Positions 1 through 5,139 of a stretch of DNA of 6,665 nucleotides are shown in pieces. The stretch is from the NCBI GenBank assembly GCA_005880525.1, contig VBFW01000172.1, forward strand, positions 1 to 6,665, in the 5' to 3' direction. Made by a program: the position numbers and the translations under genes. Positions within the stretch are counted from its first letter, which is position 1. Each line of letters begins with the position of its first letter. The stretch is from Chloroflexota bacterium. Its GTDB lineage: Bacteria > Chloroflexota > Dormibacteria > Dormibacterales > Dormibacteraceae. The notes beneath the pieces were generated by a model. That model made no database searches, had not been told where the DNA came from, and saw only the letters and a program-made list of their open reading frames with translations.

Positions 1-87
1 CAGCTGAGGACTAGCTGCACGGCTTGTGAAGTTTAGGGAAAGCGTGAATCATGGCGCCCGTCGCGACCTGGTCCAGGCATAGCCCGT
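1..87. other. Short non-coding stretch downstream of the DUF2905 gene
   Basis: No credible gene is seen here on either strand. A 5-bp inverted repeat (CAGCT at 1-5, AGCTG at 13-17) sits at the window edge, and a small CCTGG/CCAGG palindrome lies near 67-77. Neither has a T-run that would make it a convincing terminator. The next minus-strand gene, if any, starts beyond the window. Confidence 0.4.
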
Positions 88-294
88 TTAGCGTTGCCGG
101 AACAGCAGGTTGACGACCACCGTCAGGATCACGGAGAGGACGATGCTCGTCGCGAGGGGGATGTACACGGTCACGTTGCCGCTCTTGAAGGTGATGTCAC
201 CGGGCAGGTGGAAGCGCCCGAACAGCATCAAGCCACCCCCGATTACGGTAAGGACGACGCCAAACACCAGGAGCATCCGGCCGGCGTCAGCCAT
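88..294 (-). CDS. DUF2905 family small membrane protein
   Basis: This encodes a 68-residue protein predicted to be an inner-membrane protein. Two hydrophobic segments are visible, at about residues 7-25 and 44-64. They are separated by the polar loop RFHLPGDITFKSGN (27-40), whose LPGDI core is the hallmark of the DUF2905 family, and the length matches that family (about 65-75 residues). The C-terminus is basic (FRQR). The molecular function of DUF2905 is unknown; members are often found near ruvB and queA, and this copy lies 204 bp after ruvB on the same strand. The ATG is the first start after an in-frame TAA 12 nt upstream. There is no Shine-Dalgarno match before it, but a TAATCT element ends 6 nt before the ATG, which suggests a leaderless transcript. 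Family assignment is confident; function is not known. Confidence 0.88.
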   Translation of the reverse strand: MADAGRMLLVFGVVLTVIGGGLMLFGRFHLPGDITFKSGNVTVYIPLATSIVLSVILTVVVNLLFRQR

Positions 295-300
295 CGCTAA

Positions 301-306
301 AGATTA
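301..306 (-). promoter_or_regulatory. Possible -10 element giving a leaderless DUF2905 mRNA
   Basis: The minus strand reads TAATCT, then TTAGCG, then the DUF2905 ATG. A TAnnnT hexamer ending 6 nt before the start codon is the spacing seen for leaderless transcripts, where the first transcribed base is the A of ATG. No ribosome-binding site is present, which agrees with this. No clear -35 hexamer is visible at 16-18 bp, so the call is tentative. Confidence 0.35.
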
Positions 307-325
307 GGAGCCGGGGTGGCAGGGT

Positions 326-346
326 TGGCCGGGCTTGGCCCGGCCA
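326..346 (+). terminator. GC hairpin followed by a T-rich tract, reading on the plus strand
   Basis: A stem TGGCCGGGC / GCCCGGCCA (9 bp) with a TTG loop is followed on the plus strand by TGACTTTGTTTTCT at 347-360. This resembles an intrinsic terminator for rightward transcription. No plus-strand gene is visible to its left, so it may stop antisense transcription from the DUF2905 side. It may instead act on the minus strand as a structured element between ruvB and DUF2905, although that side has no U-tract. Confidence 0.4.
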
Positions 347-467
347 TGACTTTGTTTTCTCAACCCGCGGGCGTGGCATCACCCCAAGGGAGGGAGAGCA
401 GGGCCGCGAATCCGGCCCGCCGGTAGCGTCGATTCGGACTTCGACACTAGGGCCGTTGAGCGGTCCG

Positions 468-495
468 ATGAGAGGGAACCTTGGTTCCCTCTCAT
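468..495 (-). terminator. Perfect 13-bp hairpin immediately after ruvB
   Basis: The arms at 468-480 (ATGAGAGGGAACC) and 483-495 (GGTTCCCTCTCAT) are perfect complements around two bases, so the folded form is probably a 12-bp stem with a CTTG/CAAG tetraloop. On the minus strand the hairpin begins 3 nt after the ruvB stop codon. No T-run follows on either strand. It is placed like a terminator or a 3'-end stabiliser for the ruv transcript, but lacks the usual U-tract of an intrinsic terminator. Confidence 0.5.
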
Positions 496-498
496 GGC

Positions 499-1515
499 TC
501 AGAGCAGGCGCGCCTGGCCCTGCGGAGGCTCCTCGCCCAGGTGCTCGTACGCCAGGTCAGTGGCCACACGGCCGCGTGCGGTCCGAGCCATGAAGCCGAT
601 CTGAATCAGGTACGGCTCGTGAACGTCCTCGATCGTCTCGGGCTCCTCTGACAGCGAAGTGGCGATGGTGTCGAGCCCGACCGGGCCGCCCTTGAACTTC
701 TTGATCAGCGTCTCGAGCAACCGGCGGTCGAGCGGTTCCAGGCCGAGGTCGTCGATGTCGAGCATCGCGAGCGCTGCGCGCGTCGTCTCGACCGTCGCGC
801 GCCCGTCGCCACGGACCTGGGCGTAGTCCCGCACACGCCGCAGGAGGCGGTTCGCGATGCGGGGTGTGCCGCGGGCGCGCCGGGCGATCTCGGAGACCGC
901 CTCCGCCTGGATCTCTATGTCGAGGATGCGAGCCGACCGCCGCACGATGCTTTCCAGCTCGGCCTTGGAATAGAAGTCCAGCCGGTACACGGCGCCGAAG
1001 CGGTCACGCAGCGGTGCGCTGAGCAAACCCTGGCGCGTGGTGGCGCCGACACAGGTGAAGTGCGGCAGCGGCAGAGTCGCCGCGCTTGCCCCCACTCCCT
1101 TGCCGAGGACGGCGTCGAAGCGAAAGTCCTCGAGCGCAGGGTAAAGGGATTCCTCCACCACGCTGTTCAGGCGGTGGATCTCGTCGATGAAGAACACGTC
1201 GCGCGTCGAGAGGTTCAGCAGGATCGACCCCAGCGCGCCCTGGTGGTCGATGGCCGGACCAGAGCTGACCTTGATGGCGACCCCGAGCTCGTTGGCGATG
1301 ATGTGCGCAAGCGTCGTCTTGCCCAGGCCAGGCGGCCCGCACAGGAGCACATGCTCCACCGGCTCGCCTCTGCGCCGCGCCGCCTCCAGGAGGATGCTGA
1401 GGTTTTCCCGCACCTGCGCCTGCCCGACGTACTCGGACAGCATTCGCGGGCGCAGCGTGAGGTCGAACTGCTCGTCATCGGCGCTCGCGTCGACGACTCG
1501 GTCTTCAGTGCTCAT
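499..1515 (-). CDS. ruvB: RuvB, Holliday-junction branch-migration ATPase
   Basis: RuvB is the AAA+ hexameric motor that, with RuvA, drives branch migration of Holliday junctions in recombination repair. The 338-residue protein has the full family layout: Walker A GPPGLGKT (60-67), Walker B FFIDEIH (108-114), sensor 1 GATTR (157-161), the LRDRFG arginine-finger segment (169-174), sensor 2 RGTPRIANR (215-223), and the C-terminal winged-helix domain with PYLIQIGFMARTARGRVAT (301-319). The region around 131-150 corresponds to the beta-hairpin that contacts RuvA. Length is typical and no key residue is missing. The ATG directly follows the ruvA TAG with no gap. GGGAAAG, 6 nt upstream within the end of ruvA, can act as ribosome-binding site. 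It is the last gene of the ruvC-ruvA-ruvB set and is followed by a strong hairpin. Confidence 0.98.
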   Translation of the reverse strand: MSTEDRVVDASADDEQFDLTLRPRMLSEYVGQAQVRENLSILLEAARRRGEPVEHVLLCGPPGLGKTTLAHIIANELGVAIKVSSGPAIDHQGALGSILLNLSTRDVFFIDEIHRLNSVVEESLYPALEDFRFDAVLGKGVGASAATLPLPHFTCVGATTRQGLLSAPLRDRFGAVYRLDFYSKAELESIVRRSARILDIEIQAEAVSEIARRARGTPRIANRLLRRVRDYAQVRGDGRATVETTRAALAMLDIDDLGLEPLDRRLLETLIKKFKGGPVGLDTIATSLSEEPETIEDVHEPYLIQIGFMARTARGRVATDLAYEHLGEEPPQGQARLL

Positions 1516-2118
1516 CTATTTCTTTCCCAAAGCCTTCAGCGCGCTGGCCAGAGCTTCTTGAGTGGGTGGCGACGATTTCCAGTCGACCGCCTCCAGCCCG
1601 ATGCGGGCTTCTTGCGGTGAGAAACCCAGGTTACGCAGCGCAGCCTCGACCGCTTTCGGCACGGCGCCATTGCCGGCCGCGGCGACGGCTCGCGGCAGCA
1701 CCGACAGGGCCTCTTCCGCGTCGAGCTTCGGCTTGAGCTCGATGATCACCTTCGCCGCGGTGCGCTGCCCCACGCCGCTGGCTCGGCGGATCGGCGTCGG
1801 ATCCTCCGCGGTGATCGCCCGTTTGAGGACCTCGATGCTCGCCGCGCTCAGGATGTTGAGACCGACCTTCGGGCCTACCCCGTCGACACCGATGAGCATC
1901 TCGAACAGCTCGAGCTCTTCCGCGGAGCTGAACCCGTACAAAGCCAGCTGGTCCTCGCGCACGTGCGTGTGGATGTGCAGCTCGAGCGCGCCGCCTGGGG
2001 AAGGCACCGTCTGGCGAGTGCCGGCCGCGACGCTGACCATATAGCCCACGCCTCCGACGTCGAGCACTACGTAGTCAGGCGCCGCGCGTCTCACGGTTCC
2101 ACTGAGATGCGCGATCAA
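1516..2118 (-). CDS. ruvA: RuvA, Holliday-junction DNA-binding protein
   Basis: RuvA binds four-way junctions as a tetramer and loads RuvB. I place the start at the TTG at 2116-2118, which gives 200 residues beginning (M)IAHLSGTV, the usual RuvA opening. A GTG at 2160 in the same frame would add 14 residues (PREKQEV...) not expected in the family and lying wholly inside ruvC. The N-terminal OB fold spans about 1-62 (VGGVGYMVSV at 21-30). Two helix-hairpin-helix motifs follow, GVDGVGPK (77-84) and ASGVGQRTA (113-121). After an Ala-rich linker (about 141-152) comes domain III (153-200), which contacts RuvB. The TTG overlaps the ruvC TGA as TTGA, so translation is probably coupled. The TAG stop abuts the ruvB ATG. 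Confidence 0.96.
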   Translation of the reverse strand: MIAHLSGTVRRAAPDYVVLDVGGVGYMVSVAAGTRQTVPSPGGALELHIHTHVREDQLALYGFSSAEELELFEMLIGVDGVGPKVGLNILSAASIEVLKRAITAEDPTPIRRASGVGQRTAAKVIIELKPKLDAEEALSVLPRAVAAAGNGAVPKAVEAALRNLGFSPQEARIGLEAVDWKSSPPTQEALASALKALGKK

Positions 2119-2606
2119 CGCTGTCGCGCCCCGTTGAACTTCCTGCTTCTCGCGTGGCACACCGCGATGGCGATCGCGTCGCGAGCGTGCTCGTCGAGCT
2201 TGCCGGCCGGGAGCTGCACCTGCGCCACGAGCATGCGCTGGATCTGCGACTTGTCAGCTTTGCCGTAGCCGGTGAGCACGATCTTCACCTGCGACGGCTT
2301 GTACTGGAACACCGGAACATTGCACTCTTCGAGCACGGCGAGGATCGCGCCGCGCGCCTGGGCGACGCCGATCGCACTCGTGGCGTTGCGGCCCATGAAG
2401 AGCTCTTCGATCGATGCCTCCGATGGATGGTGCTCGGCGATGAGTGCCCTCAAATGGTTTGCGATTGCCACGAGCCGCGGACCTTCGCGACCAGGGATCG
2501 TCGACACTGTGCCGCATGCGACCACGCGGTTGGGCTCGGCGAGCAGCGCGAAACCTGTGCCGGCCAACCCGGGGTCGATCCCTACGATCAGCCCGTCAGA
2601 TGGCAT
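2115..2606 (-). CDS. ruvC: RuvC, Holliday-junction resolvase
   Basis: RuvC is the dimeric endonuclease that cuts Holliday junctions symmetrically. The 163-residue protein has the RNase H-like fold with its acidic site: D11 in GIDPGLAGTG (9-18), E67 in SIEELFMGRN (65-74), and H140 and D143 in LDEHARDAIAIA (137-148). A His at the third position is a common variant outside enterobacteria. YKPSQVKIVLTGYGKADK (102-119) is the conserved junction-contact segment. The ATG gives an N-terminus of normal length; the upstream ribosome-binding site is weak (GGACGA just before the ATG). The gene overlaps ruvA by 4 bp. Directly upstream lies the duplicated yebC end, which may have altered how this gene is transcribed. 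Confidence 0.97.
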   Translation of the reverse strand: MPSDGLIVGIDPGLAGTGFALLAEPNRVVACGTVSTIPGREGPRLVAIANHLRALIAEHHPSEASIEELFMGRNATSAIGVAQARGAILAVLEECNVPVFQYKPSQVKIVLTGYGKADKSQIQRMLVAQVQLPAGKLDEHARDAIAIAVCHARSRKFNGARQR

Positions 2607-2619
2607 TCGTCCATACAGG

Positions 2620-2646
2620 TCTATACCTGCGCTGAAACTCTTTCAA
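2620..2646 (-). promoter_or_regulatory. Possible promoter formed in the duplicated yebC end, upstream of ruvC
   Basis: On the minus strand TTGAAA (2641-2646) and TATAGA (2620-2625) are separated by 15 bp. The -35 matches 5 of 6 consensus bases and the -10 matches 4 of 6. The spacing is 1-2 bp short of optimal. Transcription would start near 2613, only a few bases before the ruvC ATG. This is weak evidence on sequence alone. Confidence 0.22.
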
Positions 2647-2658
2647 GGACGTCTGCTG
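2623..2658 (-). repeat. 36-bp direct repeat, ruvC-proximal copy of the yebC 3' end
   Basis: This segment matches 2808-2843 at 35 of 36 positions and in the same orientation, at an offset of 185 bp. Read in the yebC frame it encodes ADVLERVSAQV and then TAG (2621-2623), against the same peptide and TGA in the intact gene. The only mismatch (2630 versus 2815) changes GCG to GCA, both alanine. The repeat therefore reproduces a complete gene end rather than random sequence. Confidence 0.9.
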
Positions 2659-2712
2659 AGAAAGCGCGGGTAAGGGCTGCGGCCATTCCCCGCGGAACCC
2701 CATCCCGGAGTA

Positions 2713-2731
2713 CGCCTCGCCACGCGAGGTG
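2713..2731. repeat. Hairpin in the yebC-ruvC insert
   Basis: CCTCGC (2715-2720) and GCGAGG (2724-2729) pair around a CAC loop, and a G·U and a C-G pair extend the stem to 8 bp in one strand's RNA. It lies about 30 bp from the REP-like palindrome and may be part of the same structured element. Confidence 0.5.
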
Positions 2732-2747
2732 GTTTGTACGAAGTGCG

Positions 2748-2781
2748 CGTCTGGGAGACGGCCGGAGTAAATCCGGCCTAC
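2748..2781 (-). repeat. REP-like palindrome with a GTAG head and an adjoining small hairpin
   Basis: On the minus strand GTAG (2778-2781, last G shared with the stem) leads into a perfect 7-bp stem GGCCGGA/TCCGGCC (2760-2778) with a 5-nt loop. A second stem CGTCT/AGACG with a 3-nt loop (2748-2760) follows immediately, sharing one base. A GTAG-type tetranucleotide at the foot of a GC-rich hairpin is the signature of REP elements mobilised by RAYT (Y1 transposase-like) proteins. No such transposase gene is in the window, so identity as a mobile REP rests on this signature alone. Confidence 0.5.
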
Positions 2782-2805
2782 CTGCGACCCCTCAACTCTC
2801 TTCAT

Positions 2806-3564
2806 TCATACCTGTGCTGAAACTCTTTCAAGGACGTCTGCTGCGATGTCGAAATTGGCGTAGACCTGCTGGACGTCGTCGTCCTCCTCCAGCGATTCCA
2901 TCAAACGAAGCACGGCCGCTGCCTTGTCCTCGTCGACCGCCACGGTCTGCTTGGGCTGCATTGTGACCTCGGCGTTCTCGATCGTCACGCCGGGCAGCGC
3001 CTCGAGCGCGGTCTTCACCTTCTCGAATGCGTTCGGCGGCGTGGTGATGTCCACCGACTTGCCATCGACCTGGACGTCGTCGGCGCCGGCCTCGATGGCC
3101 GCGAGCCCGACGTCCTCCGGGTCCTGCTTGCCCGCGCCCGCTGAGATGGCGCCCTTGCGCTCGAACATCCACCCCACCGCGTTCGACTCGGCCAGGTTGC
3201 CGCCGCCCTTGGAGAAGCGGTGGCGGATGGACGCGGAGGTTCGGTTGCGGTTGTCGGAAAGCGCGTCGACCATGATCGCCACGCCCGCCGGGCCGTAGCC
3301 CTCGTAGCGGATCTCCTCCAGCCTCTCGCCTGCGAGCTCGCCGGTGCCTCGCTTGATCGCAGCCTGGATGCGATCTGTCGGCATGTTGATCTCACGCGCC
3401 TTCTGCATCGCGAGCCTCAGCCGGAAGTTGCCGTCGGGGTTGCCCCCGCCCTCCTTGGCCGAGATCGTGATCTCGCGGCTGGCGCGCGTGAACGCCTGCC
3501 CTCGCTTGGCATCGACGATCGCCTTCTTGTGCTTGATGCCCGCCCATTTCGAGTGGCCAGACAT
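2806..3564 (-). CDS. yebC: YebC/TACO1 family translation or transcription regulator
   Basis: This encodes a 252-residue cytoplasmic protein of the YebC/PmpR/TACO1 family. Some members act as DNA-binding regulators, and others help ribosomes through difficult stretches such as proline runs; which role applies here cannot be told from sequence. It opens with the near-invariant MSGHSKWAGIKHKKAIVDAKRG (1-22), followed by FTRASREITISAKEGG and the NFRLRLAMQKAREINMP segment typical of domain 1. YEGYGPAGVAIMVDALSDNRNRT (about 88-110) is the family signature, and an acidic LEEDDDVQQVYANFD closes the C-terminal domain. Length is normal. GGAGG lies 12 nt before the ATG, a rather long spacing. It is 36 nt downstream of tyrS. 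Its final 36 bp are duplicated next to ruvC, and yebC-ruvCAB is a common bacterial order. Confidence 0.96.
   Translation of the reverse strand: MSGHSKWAGIKHKKAIVDAKRGQAFTRASREITISAKEGGGNPDGNFRLRLAMQKAREINMPTDRIQAAIKRGTGELAGERLEEIRYEGYGPAGVAIMVDALSDNRNRTSASIRHRFSKGGGNLAESNAVGWMFERKGAISAGAGKQDPEDVGLAAIEAGADDVQVDGKSVDITTPPNAFEKVKTALEALPGVTIENAEVTMQPKQTVAVDEDKAAAVLRLMESLEEDDDVQQVYANFDIAADVLERVSAQV
2808..2843 (-). repeat. 36-bp direct repeat, copy inside the 3' end of yebC
   Basis: This is the partner of 2623-2658 and forms the last 11 codons of yebC plus most of its TGA stop. One mismatch separates the copies. See the ruvC-proximal copy for the alignment. Confidence 0.9.
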
Positions 3565-3600
3565 GACTAGGCAGAGCCTCCGAACATACTTTCGTCGATT

Positions 3601-4761
3601 CTATCGCTTCCGGATTCGAACGAAATTTCTTTTGCCCACCTGGACGACATCGCCATCCCGCAGCTTCCAGTCGAGCCCGATCTTTTCGCTGTTGACGCGC
3701 ACCCCGCCCTGCTCGATGAGCCGTCGCGCGTCCCCGCGGCTTCGCGCCAGTCCGGCCTCCACCAGCGAGCCGGGGACGTCCTCCAGATCCATCACGAAGC
3801 GCTCGGGCACGTCCTCCGGCATCTCGCGGCGTCGGAACTTCGTCTCGAAGTCCTTCTCCGCGCGCGCGGCAGCCTCCTCCCCATGCAGCCGGTGCACGAG
3901 CCTGTGGGCGAGTGCGGCCTTCGCGTCGCGCGGCTTCAGCGCGAGCACCTCGTCCATTTCCGCACGAGGCATGCCTGATGTCAGGCGCACGTACTTCTCG
4001 AGCAGCCGGTCGGGAATCGACATCGTCTTGCCGTAGATCTGCTCCGGCGCCTCACTGACGCCGATGTAGTTGCCGAGCGACTTCGACATCTTCTGCGTGC
4101 CGTCGAGGCCCTCCAGCAGCGGGAAGACCGCAATGTCCTGCGGCTCCTGTCCGTAAGCCTCCTGGATGTCGCGGCCGAACAGCAGGTTGAAGAGCTGGTC
4201 GGTGCCGCCTATCTCGACGTCGGCCCGCACCGCTACCGAGTCGTACGCCTGATTGAACGGATAGAGGATCTCGTGCGCGCCGACTGCCGCGCCTTCCTTC
4301 AAGCGCTGGGCGAAATCCTCGCGCTGCAGAACCTGCTGCAGCGTCGCCTTGCCGAGCAGCCGCAGCACGTCGGCGGCGCTCAGCTTGGCGAGCCACTCAG
4401 AGTTGCCGTGCACCTCGGTCCTGTCGCGATCAAGCACCAGGAAGATCGGGTCGAAGTAGGTCTTCGCGTTGGCGTCGATCTGTTCGCGCGTGAGGATCGG
4501 CCGCGTCTCAGAGCGACCGCTGGGATCGCCGATCATCGCTGAGAAGTCGCCGACGATCAGGACCACCGTATGTCCGTGGTCCTGGAATGCGCGCAGCACG
4601 TCGAGCACGACCAGGTGTCCGATGTGGATGTCCGGCGCGGTCGGGTCGAGACCAAGCTTTACGCGCAGCTTGTCGCCGCGCTCGATGCGCGAACGCAGGT
4701 GATCCTCTACATGGATCTCGACGGCACGCTCGCGCAGGTCCTGGAAGAACGACTGCGTCAA
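3601..4761 (-). CDS. tyrS: Tyrosyl-tRNA synthetase
   Basis: This class I synthetase attaches tyrosine to tRNA-Tyr in the cytoplasm. In its 386 residues, LGLDPTAPDIHIGH (36-49) holds the HIGH motif, YPFNQAYDSVAV (167-178) and GGTDQLFN (185-192) belong to the tyrosine pocket, and KMSKS (224-228) is the second ATP-binding signature. A C-terminal S4 RNA-binding domain spans about 328-386 (SRGDARRLIEQGGVRVNSEKI). The KMSKSLGN form and overall layout are of the TyrZ-like bacterial subclass rather than the E. coli type. The start is TTG at 4759-4761; it fits the family N-terminus and no ATG is suitably placed. There is no good ribosome-binding site, and the upstream remnant frame stops 8 nt before the TTG, so translation may depend on coupling. 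yebC follows after 36 nt. Confidence 0.96.
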   Translation of the reverse strand: MTQSFFQDLRERAVEIHVEDHLRSRIERGDKLRVKLGLDPTAPDIHIGHLVVLDVLRAFQDHGHTVVLIVGDFSAMIGDPSGRSETRPILTREQIDANAKTYFDPIFLVLDRDRTEVHGNSEWLAKLSAADVLRLLGKATLQQVLQREDFAQRLKEGAAVGAHEILYPFNQAYDSVAVRADVEIGGTDQLFNLLFGRDIQEAYGQEPQDIAVFPLLEGLDGTQKMSKSLGNYIGVSEAPEQIYGKTMSIPDRLLEKYVRLTSGMPRAEMDEVLALKPRDAKAALAHRLVHRLHGEEAAARAEKDFETKFRRREMPEDVPERFVMDLEDVPGSLVEAGLARSRGDARRLIEQGGVRVNSEKIGLDWKLRDGDVVQVGKRNFVRIRKR

Positions 4762-4769
4762 ACCGACGG

Positions 4770-5139
4770 TCAGCTTACTGGGCCGCGGCTGAAGTACTGG
4801 TGCGGGTCGAAGGGAAGGGCCGGCTGGAACACCGCGACGATCGGCCTGCCGATCGCGTTGACAAGCGGGACGGCAATGCGCGAGCCATCGACGGCAGCCC
4901 GGATCTGCGCCTGCGTGCCGGCCAGCTGACCGCTCCCGCTCGGATGGCCCGCCGCCTGCAGCTCATACGTGACAACCACTGACAGAAGCACTGCCGTGAG
5001 CACTCCGACGAGCACACCTGTGACCCGGTTCCACACGATCGCCTCGATCTGGATCTGGCGGTGCGCCAGCTGCGCGGCTCCGTCGATCGCCGGCGTAGAT
5101 GACGATCAGAGCGATCGGGAGAACGTCTACCCAGGTCAT
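4770..5139 (-). pseudogene. cvpA-like membrane protein gene, frameshifted and internally deleted
   Basis: The ATG at 5137-5139 overlaps the pheT TGA as ATGA and encodes MTWVDVLPIALIVIYAG, a typical CvpA-family N-terminus with its first membrane helix. Right after this the frame turns to Arg/Pro/Asp-rich non-membrane sequence and stops after about 58 codons. A second frame, open from a TGA near 5106, carries IDGAAQLAHRQIQIEAIVWNRVTGVLVGVLTAVLLSVVVTYEL, a membrane helix, and a soluble tail with IRAAVDGSRIAVPLVNAIGRPIVAVFQPALPFDP, which resembles the C-terminal half of CvpA proteins. Joined, the pieces make about 120 residues against about 160-180 for the family, so roughly the second and third membrane helices are missing. 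The junction lies near 5087-5095. A GTG at 5034-5036 could still yield an 88-residue single-helix protein. Family assignment rests on motif style and on the common pheT-cvpA adjacency; it is an inference. Confidence 0.6.

Larger units (their letters stand above)
295..498. other. Hairpin-rich intergenic gap between ruvB and DUF2905
   Basis: This 204-bp gap has no supported gene. From ruvB leftward it holds a 13-bp hairpin (468-495), a 6-bp stem GGGCCG / CGGCCC with a 6-nt loop (401-418), and a 9-bp GC stem (326-346), followed by the probable DUF2905 promoter. The cluster of stems suggests that the ruv transcript ends here and DUF2905 starts a separate one. A weak GTCGA/TCGAC repeat lies at 428-445. 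Confidence 0.5.
2607..2805. other. yebC-ruvC gap holding a duplicated gene end and palindromic insert
   Basis: This 199-bp gap appears to contain no real gene. It carries a second copy of the yebC 3' end (2623-2658) and a unique 149-bp segment (2659-2807, counting the last two bases of the yebC stop) with at least three hairpins: 2713-2731, 2748-2760 and 2760-2778. If 2623-2807 (185 bp) is removed in thought, yebC ends with TAG at 2621-2623 and ruvC starts 14 nt later, an ordinary operon spacing. The gap is therefore best read as an insertion or duplication in a once-tight operon. Confidence 0.6.

Noticed and set aside
1..87. Possible tRNA or small RNA at the left edge
   Set aside because: No cloverleaf arms or T-loop consensus could be found; only short inverted repeats are present.
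1060..1620. A 186-codon plus-strand open frame antisense to ruvB and the end of ruvA
   Set aside because: It is rich in Arg, Ala and Gln, lies entirely opposite well-identified genes, and matches the long antisense frames expected in GC-rich coding DNA.
2616..2629. CAGGT-CTAT-ACCTG inverted repeat just upstream of ruvC as an operator
   Set aside because: Five-base arms at the edge of the duplicated yebC end are short enough to occur by chance, and no regulator gene is nearby.
2596..2805. A 69-codon minus-strand frame as a real protein gene
   Set aside because: It is made of repeat and hairpin sequence, has no recognised family, and overlaps the ruvC start. It is kept only as a possible coupling frame in the findings.
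2154..2966. A 270-codon plus-strand open frame across ruvC, the gap and the end of yebC
   Set aside because: The two ends are opposite real genes and the middle is the hairpin-rich insert. There is no recognisable family, and its composition is that of a shadow frame.
3344..4036. A 230-codon plus-strand open frame across the yebC-tyrS junction
   Set aside because: It is a Ser/Arg-rich antisense shadow of yebC and tyrS, with no motif or ribosome-binding site.
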